Below, one piece after another: positions 25,770 to 34,357 of a stretch of DNA of 64,000 nt. This DNA comes from an uncultured Bacteroidota bacterium (GTDB lineage: Bacteria; Bacteroidota; Bacteroidia; Flavobacteriales; Flavobacteriaceae), in assembly GCA_902595555.1 (NCBI GenBank), contig CACJQM010000002.1, positions 186,001 through 250,000 on the forward strand, given 5' to 3'. Position 1 is the stretch's first letter; the number at the start of each line of letters is the position of its first letter. The notes beneath the pieces are model-generated. The model worked only from the letters and a program-made list of their open reading frames with translations. It was not told the DNA's origin and made no database searches. Made by a program: the position numbers and the translations under genes.

Positions 25770-27944
25770 TTATCTAATAGTTAGCCTCAGAACCGAACAC
25801 GCAGCCATCTTTACAAAGCGGTCCTCACCAGCCCCAAAAAGAACGCTAATCCAATTGTCTTTCTCCGGGGTTCCTAAAATCAAAAGGTCATAACTAGCAG
25901 ACTCTTCAGAAATTGTTTCTACAGGATTACTGCTTTTAACAATTTTTAGTTCTGATTTTGATTTTGTTGATGAAATAACCTCCTCTGAAGTCTTTTGAAG
26001 AGCGGCGGTTTTTCTTTCGTTTTCAGAAATAATATTTAGAAGTGTTAAAGAAGCGCCAAAGTGTTGACATATTTCATCAGCCACATCAATAAAAGCCTGA
26101 TTCCTTCTTCCGGGCCTGAGGGCTATCAGCACTTTTGAAAACCTTCTAACTCCATTGTCCTTGAACAGAGCAAGATTTGAGTTTACTTTTCTTAATAACC
26201 AACCGATTGGATTTCCAACAAATATTCCAGCACTTTCTCTTCCGTCCCATTCCATAACCAACCACTTACACTTGCTTTGCCCAGTTATGTTGTCAATTGA
26301 GCTTGCTACATCATGAGTAGCAATGGTCTCATAAGATATTTTTAAGTTTTTATATTTTTTGAGCTTTTCTAATCTTCTTTTTTTGGACTCTGAGACTGGA
26401 GTATTTAGGTCAATTGCCTCCAAAAAAGTTTGATTAGGAACCTCCAATAAATTTATTGTGTTGATCTTAGACTTATCATTTATTGATGATGCCATCTCAA
26501 CCAACATTTCGGTTGATGTTTCATTGCCTAATAAAGGAACAACTATTTCTGCATTTACATTACTTATGTCCTCACTCTGACTTGATGGAGAGCTCAAATC
26601 TGTAACATCTTTTCCAGGTGTTTTTCCTTTAAACAAAAAAGATAAAAAACCATAATTAGAAATAACACCACTTCTTTCAGTTTTGCTTCCATAAATAATA
26701 AAAATTACAACCCCAAGCACAAAAACACCAAGTACAGACAACAAAGGCATTATGCCTAAATATGATAACAACACGATTCCGCTTAAAATCCCAAAAATTT
26801 GAACATATGGGTAAAAGGGGGATCTAAAAGATGGTTTATACCACTGTGCATTTGTTTCTCTAAGCACAATAACAGAAAGCTCATTAAAAATAAACATCAA
26901 CACTTTAAAAGCACTTGCCAGTTTGGCAATTTTCACGACATCCAGAAAAATAATAGCCAAACCAATAATTGTTGATGTTGTTAAAATAGCAGGCACAGGT
27001 GTTAAAAACTTTGAGCTTATTTTTCCTAGATAACTTGGCATCAGCTTATCTTTTGACATAGCAAAAGGAAATCTTGAAGATGCTAAGACCCCAGAATTTG
27101 CCATTGACATTAACGTAATAACCCCCACGACACCAGCAGCATAGCCAAAATAGTTGCCACCAATACTCTGGAAAAGAGTATGTATTGGCTTGATGTCTGT
27201 TGCTAGAACACTAGCCTCAACATTTCCAACTAAAACAAGGGCTACTAAAACATAAATAGATGTTATCAAAAACAAGGAAATAATCATTGTTCTTGGGAGG
27301 TTTTTTTCAGGGTTTTTTATTTCACCGGCTATAGCAGCAATTTTTGTAACACCAGCGTATGAAATATATAAAAATGCAACACCAGTTATAAACCCATCAC
27401 TACCATCCAAAAAAATTGGCTCCATTAGTTTAGAATCGTAGCTGTTGAAGCCCAAAAAGACTATAAATATTAATGCAATTAAGCTAATCGAAACAATTAT
27501 AAGCTGAGTCTTTTCAACTTTTTTAACACCAAAAACATTAAGCAAAAGAATAACAAGCAGGGCTAAAAGGGCAATAGATTTTGTCAACCCAGAATCCACT
27601 TCAATTAAAACGTATAAATATGCACTAAGCCCAACAAGAGAAAAAGCACTCTTAAGCAAAAGGGAAAGCCAAAGGCCTATGCCTGCAATTGTGCCAAATA
27701 AAGGACCAAAAGCTCTTTCAATATAAACATATGTTCCTCCAGACTTAGGCATTGCGGTTGCAAGCTCAGATTTTGACAAGACGGCAGGCAGAATACAAAA
27801 AGCAGCCACTAAAAAAGCTAGCCATACAGATGAACCAGTAATACCAACAGCCAAGCCGGGCAGTACAAAAATCCCACTTAACATGCCCCCTATACTAACG
27901 GCTATGGCTCCAGGCAACGACAGAGTTCTTTGAAGTTTTTTCAC
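25770..27944 (-). CDS. APC-superfamily amino-acid transporter with C-terminal USP domains
   Basis: 724 aa. Residues about 8-430 hold roughly 12 membrane helices with the APC opening SLPGAIAVSIGGMLSGIFVLPGL and KSGGTYVYIERAFGPLFGTIAGIGLWLSL. The remaining 290 residues are soluble and carry two universal-stress-like halves (AEIVVPLLGNETSTEMLVEM; FSKVLIALRPGRRNQAFIDVADEIC; YDLLILGTPEKDNW). Transporter-USP fusions are known in marine bacteria. The substrate is not predictable. Probably a sensor-regulated permease. Transcribed 19 bases downstream of the SCO gene and possibly part of that operon. Confidence 0.88.
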   Translation of the reverse strand: MKKLQRTLSLPGAIAVSIGGMLSGIFVLPGLAVGITGSSVWLAFLVAAFCILPAVLSKSELATAMPKSGGTYVYIERAFGPLFGTIAGIGLWLSLLLKSAFSLVGLSAYLYVLIEVDSGLTKSIALLALLVILLLNVFGVKKVEKTQLIIVSISLIALIFIVFLGFNSYDSKLMEPIFLDGSDGFITGVAFLYISYAGVTKIAAIAGEIKNPEKNLPRTMIISLFLITSIYVLVALVLVGNVEASVLATDIKPIHTLFQSIGGNYFGYAAGVVGVITLMSMANSGVLASSRFPFAMSKDKLMPSYLGKISSKFLTPVPAILTTSTIIGLAIIFLDVVKIAKLASAFKVLMFIFNELSVIVLRETNAQWYKPSFRSPFYPYVQIFGILSGIVLLSYLGIMPLLSVLGVFVLGVVIFIIYGSKTERSGVISNYGFLSFLFKGKTPGKDVTDLSSPSSQSEDISNVNAEIVVPLLGNETSTEMLVEMASSINDKSKINTINLLEVPNQTFLEAIDLNTPVSESKKRRLEKLKKYKNLKISYETIATHDVASSIDNITGQSKCKWLVMEWDGRESAGIFVGNPIGWLLRKVNSNLALFKDNGVRRFSKVLIALRPGRRNQAFIDVADEICQHFGASLTLLNIISENERKTAALQKTSEEVISSTKSKSELKIVKSSNPVETISEESASYDLLILGTPEKDNWISVLFGAGEDRFVKMAACSVLRLTIR

Positions 27945-27963
27945 TTATCCTAAAATAAAGAAA

Positions 27964-28596
27964 TTATTTATTTAAAAGGAGAATGTCTTCAATTAACTGT
28001 TCCATTTCTAAACCCAAGGTGCCGTTATAAATTCCTCTAATCCTTAAACCCTTGTCAACTAAAAGAAAATGTTCAGTATGTAAAAAATCTGTACTATCTT
28101 TTGTAAAACCAATTTCTTCCTCAGCAAAATAAGATTTTCTAGCTAGAGAATAAATCTTGTTTTTGTCCCCCGTTAGGAAATGCCAGTTTTCAGAATTGAG
28201 AGTGAACTCTTTTTTATATCTATTCAAAACTTCAGGACTGTCGAGCCATGGTGTTACTGTAAATGAAACCAAATTTACATTTGGGTTGTTTTGAAACTTC
28301 TTTTCAACCTCTACCATGTTTGTTGTCATTTTTGGACAAATATGTGTGCAAGAAGTAAATATAAAGTTTGCAACATGAATTTTACCTCTTAAATCTTTGG
28401 AGCCAAAACTATTTCCGTTGTTATCAGTAAAAGCAAAATCTTCAATTTTATGAGTAATAGTTTTTTCTAATTGAGCGCTGTTTTTTATAAAAACAGGATT
28501 AAAATCAGGTGAATTGTAATATGGAAGTTGATTGGTAGGGCCATTACAAGACAGTATAAAAAGAAGGCTACATATCAAAAACCTCTTCAGAAACAT
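27964..28596 (-). CDS. SCO1/SenC-family lipoprotein (copper chaperone-like)
   Basis: About 210 aa from ATG 28596 (MFLKRFLICSLLFILSCNG), which starts at the lipobox signal; the track's upstream Met would precede the signal sequence. The copper/thiol motif is FIFTSCTHICPKMT (CxxxCP near residue 85) and the conserved downstream His is in TEHFLLVD. SCO proteins deliver copper to the Cu-A site of cytochrome oxidase or act as thiol oxidoreductases. The 5' end overlaps the MORN-repeat gene by 29 bases. Confidence 0.9.
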   Translation of the reverse strand: MFLKRFLICSLLFILSCNGPTNQLPYYNSPDFNPVFIKNSAQLEKTITHKIEDFAFTDNNGNSFGSKDLRGKIHVANFIFTSCTHICPKMTTNMVEVEKKFQNNPNVNLVSFTVTPWLDSPEVLNRYKKEFTLNSENWHFLTGDKNKIYSLARKSYFAEEEIGFTKDSTDFLHTEHFLLVDKGLRIRGIYNGTLGLEMEQLIEDILLLNK

Positions 28597-29140
28597 TTGT
28601 ACAGTTTTTTGTGCCAAGCAATCCATAGCGCCGATTATTTTTAATTATATAATTAGACTTTATTTTTCCATCAAGGTACCAAACTTTTTGAGACCCAAAT
28701 TCACGCCCCATTTTATAATTAAACTCTTCAATTAATTGTCCATCTTTTGTCCATAAGCTGTTGGTCCCATTATATTCACCGTTTTTAAACATAAAAACAA
28801 AGTTTTTTGCTCCATCATTATAGAAACCTTCGTACAAACCAACCTTAAGCCCCCTTTTATAAAACCTTCTTTCTTTAAGAGAGCCGTTAGGGTAAAAGGT
28901 TTTCCAAACCCCATGTTTAAAGCCGTTTTTATATTCTCCAATTAATATTGTGTCTTTATCTTCATTTGTGTTAAAAACAATTCCTGAAAAAATCTCTCCG
29001 TTATAGGTTGTTTGCGTGCTAAAACCATCAAAACCCTTAGATTCTTCATGAACGACCAGCTGATTATTGGGATTACACCCAATAAAAAAAACTATAACAA
29101 CGTATAGAAGTTTATTGGCTAACTGTACCGGGAGTTCCAT
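28568..29140 (-). CDS. MORN-repeat (YwqK-like) lipoprotein
   Basis: About 190 aa. N-terminal signal MELPVQLANKLLYVVIVFFIGCN looks like a lipoprotein signal. Then come MORN-type repeats: GEYKNGFKHGVWKTFYPNGSLKE, RRFYKRGLKVGLYEGFYNDG, FKNGEYNGTNSLWTKDGQLIE, YKMGREFGSQKVWYLDGK. Databases often label such proteins YwqK-family antitoxin, but no toxin gene is present, so I do not assign that role. Overlaps the YHYH gene upstream and the SCO gene downstream. The start could be Met1 of the track ORF (29155). Confidence 0.75.
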   Translation of the reverse strand: MELPVQLANKLLYVVIVFFIGCNPNNQLVVHEESKGFDGFSTQTTYNGEIFSGIVFNTNEDKDTILIGEYKNGFKHGVWKTFYPNGSLKERRFYKRGLKVGLYEGFYNDGAKNFVFMFKNGEYNGTNSLWTKDGQLIEEFNYKMGREFGSQKVWYLDGKIKSNYIIKNNRRYGLLGTKNCTNVSEEVFDM

Positions 29141-29903
29141 AATAACCACTGCCATTTAAATAAGGATCGTCGGCAGTCAAATGATAGTGGTATATACCAC
29201 TTGGAAAATCTGAAGTGCTGTGTGAGTGACCGTGATAATTATCAAGGTCAGAGCTTTTAATAATATTTCCGTTTTCCTCTGGACCATAAACAGGGAACCC
29301 GTCTAATAGAAAACCAATAATCACATTTCTGCCTTTTGCTTTTGTTGTCAATATTGGCTCCATATGATAATGATATCTACCATCAACACCATTTTCTTGC
29401 CCAGGTGCAATAGGAGCAGGATGACCATTGCCTTGATCAAAAGAATTAATTTCTCTTGTTAAAGGTTGGTTCATTCCAGCATATTGATTATAAAAAGGAA
29501 CACCGTTTAAAGACACTCCAATTGGCCCCATTGATGTAGGTGTTGAAGATGAAGCTTTTTTAGGCCTAATAGGAATTTTAAACCTTAAATTAAGAGTAGT
29601 AATACCATTTGGGTTTTTTTTCCAGTTGTTTACAAAAGGATTCGAACCATCATATGCCTCATATAAAACATGGTCTAAAGGGAAGTACGGGCTTTTATGG
29701 TCAGGGACTCCATTCGTGTTTATATAAACATAATTTCCTTGAATATAAATTTGAGAAGTTACACCATAAACCTTTTCATAAACCGAAAGCGGGATAGCAA
29801 CATTGTCATCAACTGGCTCATTTGGACAACAATCATTTTCATCGCCACAAGAAATCAACACAGACAAAGAAAACAGAATTAAATAAAACTTTCTCATATT
29901 CAT
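29112..29903 (-). CDS. YHYH-domain lipoprotein
   Basis: 263 aa. Lipobox signal MNMRKFYLILFSLSVLISCGD followed by a Cys-rich CCPNEP segment. The YHYH motif occurs twice: GRYHYHMEP near residue 176 and GIYHYHLTADDPYLNG near 237, with GFLLDGFPVYGP between, as is typical. The family is secreted and of unknown function; the many His suggest metal binding. First gene of an overlapping YHYH-MORN-SCO set. It follows lepA by 25 bases, so it may be transcribed with it. Confidence 0.88.
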   Translation of the reverse strand: MNMRKFYLILFSLSVLISCGDENDCCPNEPVDDNVAIPLSVYEKVYGVTSQIYIQGNYVYINTNGVPDHKSPYFPLDHVLYEAYDGSNPFVNNWKKNPNGITTLNLRFKIPIRPKKASSSTPTSMGPIGVSLNGVPFYNQYAGMNQPLTREINSFDQGNGHPAPIAPGQENGVDGRYHYHMEPILTTKAKGRNVIIGFLLDGFPVYGPEENGNIIKSSDLDNYHGHSHSTSDFPSGIYHYHLTADDPYLNGSGYYGTPGTVSQ

Positions 29904-29928
29904 AAATTCTCAATAATTATTCCAAAAA

Positions 29929-31725
29929 TTAATCATTCAATTTTAAAACAGCCATAAAAGCTTGTTGAGGAATTTCAACATTTCCAATTTGCCTCATTTT
30001 CTTTTTCCCTTTCTTTTGGTTTTCTAAAAGCTTCCTTTTTCTGGTAATATCACCACCATAACATTTAGCAGTAACATCTTTTCTTACGGCTTTAATGGTT
30101 TCTCTGGCTATAATTTTTGAACCAATTGCTGCCTGAACAGGTATGTCAAACTGTTGTCGAGGGATTAATTCTTTAAGTTTTTCACAAATCTTTTTCCCCA
30201 TCCTGTACGCATTGTCAAAATGAATTAAAGCTGATAAAGCATCAACAGGATTGCCGTTTAAAAGGAGATCGAGTCTTATTAGTTTGGATTGTTTAAAACC
30301 TAAAGGACTATAATCAAAAGAAGCATAGCCTTTTGATATAGATTTAAGACGGTCATAAAAGTCAAAAACAATTTCTGCTAAAGGCATATCAAAAGAAAGC
30401 TCTACCCTCTCAGTTGTAAGGTATGTTTGGTTTGTTATCTCACCTCTTTTTTCAATACAAAGATTCATAACGGGGCCAACAAAATCAGATTTTGTAATTA
30501 TTGAAGCCTTTATGTAAGGCTCTTCAACTCTATCTAAAAAAGAAGGTTCTGGCAAGTCTGAAGGGGTATTAACAATAATTTTTTCATCAGACTGTTTTTT
30601 TGTATAAGCATGATAAGAAACATTTGGAACAGTTGTTATAACAGCCATATTAAACTCCCTATCAAGCCTCTCTTGAATTATTTCTAAATGAAGCATTCCA
30701 AGAAAACCACACCTAAAGCCGAATCCCAAAGCGGATGAGCTTTCTGGTGAAAAAACTAAAGAAGCATCATTGAGCTGAAGCTTTTCCATAGACGATCTTA
30801 AATCTTCATAATCATCGCTGTCAACAGGGTAAATTCCTGCAAAAACCATAGGTTTTACCTCTTCAAACCCGGAAATAGCATCAGTACCAACATAATTGCC
30901 ATCTACAATTGTATCACCAACCTTTATTTCTTTTGCATTTTTAATTCCTGTAATCAGATACCCAACATCTCCTGTTCCAATACTTTGTTTAGGCTGCTGT
31001 TTTAAATTAAGCGTCCCTACTTCATCAGCAAAATATTTTCTACCCGTTGCACAAAACTTTATTTGTTGCCCTTTGGATATTTTTCCAGAGAAAACCCTAA
31101 AATATATTTCAATCCCCCTAAAAGGATTATAAACAGAGTCAAAAATTAATGCTTTTAAATCATTGCTGTTGCTAGTTTTAGGAGGTGGAACCCTTTCAAT
31201 TATAGCCTCTAGAATCTCCCCAATTCCTTCACCTGTTTTTGCGGAAGCTTTAATTATATCGTTTTCACTACACCCCAACAAATCAACAATATCATCAGAC
31301 ACTTCCTCCGGTTTTGCAGATGGCAAATCAATTTTATTTAAGACAGGGATTATCTCTAAATCATTTTCTAAAGCCAAGTATAAATTTGATATTGTCTGAG
31401 CTTGCACACTCTGTGCAGCATCAACAATTAATAAAGCACCTTCACACGCTGCTATAGACCTAGAAACTTCGTATGAAAAATCTACGTGACCGGGTGTATC
31501 TATTAAATTTAAAACATATTTTTCACCATTAAATGAGTACTCCATTTGAATTGCATGGGACTTAATTGTAATTCCTCTTTCTCTTTCAAGATCCATGTCA
31601 TCAAGCAATTGATCTTGTTTCTCTCTGTCTGTTACAGCTCCAGTTTTATCAAGCAACCTATCTGCTAGTGTGCTTTTACCATGGTCAATGTGGGCTATTA
31701 TGCAAAAATTTCGAATTTTACTCAT
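29929..31725 (-). CDS. lepA: Elongation factor 4 (LepA)
   Basis: 598 aa, family length. GTPase motifs: [17 protein letters not shown] (G1, residues 9-25), [10 protein letters not shown] (G2), [16 protein letters not shown] (G3), NKIDLPSA (G4), and a SAK-type G5. LepA-specific C-terminal region ends with [23 protein letters not shown]. Ribosome-associated GTPase involved in back-translocation or 30S assembly. Divergent from dus. Minus-strand TATATTTG lies 13 bases upstream of the ATG. Confidence 0.97.
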   Translation of the reverse strand: MSKIRNFCIIAHIDHGKSTLADRLLDKTGAVTDREKQDQLLDDMDLERERGITIKSHAIQMEYSFNGEKYVLNLIDTPGHVDFSYEVSRSIAACEGALLIVDAAQSVQAQTISNLYLALENDLEIIPVLNKIDLPSAKPEEVSDDIVDLLGCSENDIIKASAKTGEGIGEILEAIIERVPPPKTSNSNDLKALIFDSVYNPFRGIEIYFRVFSGKISKGQQIKFCATGRKYFADEVGTLNLKQQPKQSIGTGDVGYLITGIKNAKEIKVGDTIVDGNYVGTDAISGFEEVKPMVFAGIYPVDSDDYEDLRSSMEKLQLNDASLVFSPESSSALGFGFRCGFLGMLHLEIIQERLDREFNMAVITTVPNVSYHAYTKKQSDEKIIVNTPSDLPEPSFLDRVEEPYIKASIITKSDFVGPVMNLCIEKRGEITNQTYLTTERVELSFDMPLAEIVFDFYDRLKSISKGYASFDYSPLGFKQSKLIRLDLLLNGNPVDALSALIHFDNAYRMGKKICEKLKELIPRQQFDIPVQAAIGSKIIARETIKAVRKDVTAKCYGGDITRKRKLLENQKKGKKKMRQIGNVEIPQQAFMAVLKLND

Positions 31726-31738
31726 ATGAAATCATTCA

Positions 31739-31746
31739 CAAATATA
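31739..31746 (-). promoter_or_regulatory. Candidate lepA -7 element TATATTTG
   Basis: Minus-strand TATATTTG fits TAnnTTTG and ends 13 bases before the lepA ATG. Confidence 0.45.
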
Positions 31747-31764
31747 AATTAATTAATCCCTTTT

Positions 31765-31793
31765 TTTGAGTAAAAGATAATAGATTAAATTTG
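31765..31793 (+). promoter_or_regulatory. Promoter of dus: TTTG - 17 bp - TAAATTTG
   Basis: A full Bacteroidota-type promoter: -33 TTTG (31765-31768), 17-bp spacer, -7 TAAATTTG (31786-31793). The -7 box overlaps the GTG that the ORF track uses as the dus start, which argues that translation begins further downstream at GTG 31814. Confidence 0.6.
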
Positions 31794-31813
31794 TGTCACT
31801 TAAAACCAAGCGT

Positions 31814-32809
31814 GTGGCTAAAATTGGAAACATAGATTTAGGAGAGTTCCCATTACTATTGGCGCCAATGGAGGATGTAAGCGACCCTCCATTCAGAGCT
31901 CTGTGTAAAGAAAACGGGGCAGATGTTGTGTATACAGAGTTTATTTCTAGCGAGGGTTTGATAAGGAATGCAGCTAAAAGCACCATGAAGTTAGATATAT
32001 ACGAAAAAGAAAGACCAGTTGGTATTCAGATTTTTGGCGCAAACCTTGACTCAATGCTTCAGTCAGTTGACATAGTTGAAAGAACTAAACCGGATATTAT
32101 TGACATTAATTTTGGCTGTCCTGTTAAAAAAGTTGTATGTAAAGGCGCTGGAGCAGGAATATTAAAAGATATTGATAAAATGGAAATGCTTACAAGAGAA
32201 ATGGCTAAACGCACAAATCTTCCATTAACAGTTAAGACTAGGCTTGGCTGGGATGAAAAAAGCATTAAGATTGTTGAAGTTGCTGAAAGAATTCAAGATG
32301 CGGGAGCACAAGCTATAACAATCCACGGAAGGACCAGAGCCCAAATGTATAAAGGTTATGCAGATTGGAGGTTAATTTCAGACGTAAAAAACAACCCAAG
32401 AATGAAAATTCCAGTATTTGGAAATGGAGACGTGAATAGCCCTGAAAAAGCTCTTGAAATGAGAGATAAATTTGGATTAGATGGCGCTATGATAGGCAGA
32501 GCGTCAATTGGAAATCCATGGTTTTTTAATCAGGTAAAACACTTTTTTAAAACCGGAGAACACCTACCTCAACCAACGATGAACGAAAGGATTAATATGG
32601 CAGAGACTCACCTTAAGATGTCCATCAAGTGGAAAGGAGAAAAACTAGGCGTATTAGAGACCAGAAGACACTACTCTAATTATTTTAAAGGAATACCTGA
32701 TTTTAAAAAATATAGGACAATAATGGTCACGTCTGATTTTTCAAAAGATATATTTAATCTTTTTGCCGAATTAAAAGAAAGGTTTGGGACTCATAAATTA
32801 GCTGTTTAG
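31814..32809 (+). CDS. dus: tRNA-dihydrouridine synthase (DusB-like)
   Basis: 331 aa from GTG 31814 (reads (M)AKIGNIDLGEFPLLLAPMEDVSDPPFR). The track begins 7 codons upstream at a GTG inside the promoter's -7 box; homologues as I recall begin at M-x-KIGNI, so I moved the start. FMN-binding LLLAPMEDVSD, the active-site Cys in VKKVVCKGAGAG (near residue 109), TVKTRLGWDE and IHGRTRAQMYKG are visible. Reduces uridines to dihydrouridine in tRNA D-loops. The 3' end overlaps the convergent permease gene by 12 bases. Confidence 0.92.
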   Translation: MAKIGNIDLGEFPLLLAPMEDVSDPPFRALCKENGADVVYTEFISSEGLIRNAAKSTMKLDIYEKERPVGIQIFGANLDSMLQSVDIVERTKPDIIDINFGCPVKKVVCKGAGAGILKDIDKMEMLTREMAKRTNLPLTVKTRLGWDEKSIKIVEVAERIQDAGAQAITIHGRTRAQMYKGYADWRLISDVKNNPRMKIPVFGNGDVNSPEKALEMRDKFGLDGAMIGRASIGNPWFFNQVKHFFKTGEHLPQPTMNERINMAETHLKMSIKWKGEKLGVLETRRHYSNYFKGIPDFKKYRTIMVTSDFSKDIFNLFAELKERFGTHKLAV

Positions 32810-33982
32810 CTTTTTCACAACCAGAGAAGATAAAAACCCAGAAAATAATCCCGCAAAAACTAACGTAACAAACACCAACAACACATTATTTAGTTGCAAG
32901 GCAACTGGGTATGCCGTGTCTAGCCCAGGAATCTTAAAAATAGAATAATAACCTTGTAAATAAACCAAAAGAATACTTAAAGAAACACCCACTGTGCCCC
33001 CAATTATATTGATTAGTAAATTGTGTTTAAAAAATAAGCGTTTAAGATTGTGTTTTGACATCCCAAGAGTTTTCAAAGCTTTTATATCTTTTTCTTTTTC
33101 AACAATTAACATTACAGTTGAGGCAACAACATTGAAAGTCGATATAAAAACAATAAGAATCATTATTAATGAAACAATTATTTTTTCAGAGTTCATTATT
33201 TTAAAAAGAGTTTCATTCAGTTCTCTGTGAGATCTAGCTTTAAGTGAGCTAAAATCATTTTTTAAAGAACTTAATAAATACTGGGCATCATTGCTTTTAA
33301 TTAATATCTCAGAAAATTCATTGGAGTCTAATCCATATAGATCTTGTACAGTCTTGGCGCTAGTGATGATTATGTTTTTATTTAAATCACCTCTGCTTTT
33401 AAAAACCCCAGACGATATTAAGGGTATTGTGTTTTTTATGGGATTAAAAGAGGCCTCTGGATAATTTGGGCTTAATGATAAAACATCAAAAATGCCAGCA
33501 GCATTATATAAAATTAAATCAAGACTAGTTGCAAGCTCATAGCTGGTTAAAGCCTCATTTGTTTCCAACAATGGGAATCTTCCAACAGTGATGATCGTAT
33601 CGATTCCAATAATCTTTTGAAACATTTCATCGACACCTAATATTTGAGCATATTCAACTCTGTTGTCATATTTCACAACAACATTACCCTTTACAGTTTT
33701 TCCAAAAGATGACACACTATTGTTGTTAGATAAAACCGAGTCTATTTTCGAGCTGTAAGAAAAATATAAACCATTATTTGCCTCAATTTTAACATCAGGA
33801 TCAAAAGATTTTGAAAAACCTAAACTATATTCTTCAAGACCAGAAAAAACAGATAAAATTGTAAGAAAAGAAAAGTAAGCAATTGATAAAACTAGAATAG
33901 AAAACTTTGAAATTATAGAAACTATATTGTAGTTCGTCTTTGAAAAAAGATATCTGTAAGAAAGAAAGTTTTCAGCACTCAT
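32798..33982 (-). CDS. FtsX-like ABC transporter permease (LolC/LolE-type)
   Basis: 394 aa with four membrane segments (about 25-48, 265-290, 318-343, 362-386) and a long extracytoplasmic domain between the first two: the MacB/LolCDE permease layout. The FtsX cytoplasmic signature IVEKEKDIKALKTLGMSKHNLKRLFF near residues 290-315 contacts the ATPase. Most likely detaches lipoproteins from the inner membrane, but the ATPase partner is not here. Starts 1 base after the rbfA stop; terminal member of the acpP-to-rbfA run. Confidence 0.87.
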   Translation of the reverse strand: MSAENFLSYRYLFSKTNYNIVSIISKFSILVLSIAYFSFLTILSVFSGLEEYSLGFSKSFDPDVKIEANNGLYFSYSSKIDSVLSNNNSVSSFGKTVKGNVVVKYDNRVEYAQILGVDEMFQKIIGIDTIITVGRFPLLETNEALTSYELATSLDLILYNAAGIFDVLSLSPNYPEASFNPIKNTIPLISSGVFKSRGDLNKNIIITSAKTVQDLYGLDSNEFSEILIKSNDAQYLLSSLKNDFSSLKARSHRELNETLFKIMNSEKIIVSLIMILIVFISTFNVVASTVMLIVEKEKDIKALKTLGMSKHNLKRLFFKHNLLINIIGGTVGVSLSILLVYLQGYYSIFKIPGLDTAYPVALQLNNVLLVFVTLVFAGLFSGFLSSLVVKKLNS

Positions 33983-33983
33983 A

Positions 33984-34346
33984 TTATTTTATTGGGTTTT
34001 CACCACCGCCCTTTAGAGCTTCGTCTATTTTGTCTATATAGTCTAACGAATCATCTGCAAAAAAAATCATATCAGGAACAACTCTTAGTTGATGCTTTAT
34101 TAGCCTTGAAAGCTTATTTTTTATTTCAGATTTTTTTTTGTTTAAAACTTCTAGAACTTTTCCAAAGTTAACGGAAGGATATACGCTTAAATATATTTTG
34201 GAAATGGAAAGATCTGGACTAACAGTAACTTTTGTCACACTAACAAGTAAATTGGCGCCAACTCTTTCTCTAAAAAACCCTTGAATAATTTTAGCAACGT
34301 CTTTTTGAATTAAAGCGGAAATTTTTTTTTGCCTTTGTGATTCCAT
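33984..34346 (-). CDS. rbfA: 30S ribosome-binding factor RbfA
   Basis: 120 aa KH-like protein. ESQRQKKISALIQKDVAKIIQ, LVSVTKVTVSPDLSISKIYLSVYPS and LRVVPDMIFFADDSLDYIDKIDEAL follow the RbfA pattern (the last corresponds to P-x-L-x-F-x-D-x-S). It aids late 16S rRNA maturation and cold adaptation. Between pyk (11 bases) and the permease (1 base) on the minus strand. Confidence 0.93.
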   Translation of the reverse strand: MESQRQKKISALIQKDVAKIIQGFFRERVGANLLVSVTKVTVSPDLSISKIYLSVYPSVNFGKVLEVLNKKKSEIKNKLSRLIKHQLRVVPDMIFFADDSLDYIDKIDEALKGGGENPIK

Positions 34347-34357
34347 TTTACAGAATC

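Noticed and set aside
28568-29140. MORN-repeat protein as an antitoxin (YwqK label)
   Set aside because: No toxin gene partners it; it has a lipoprotein signal, and MORN repeats alone do not indicate an antitoxin.
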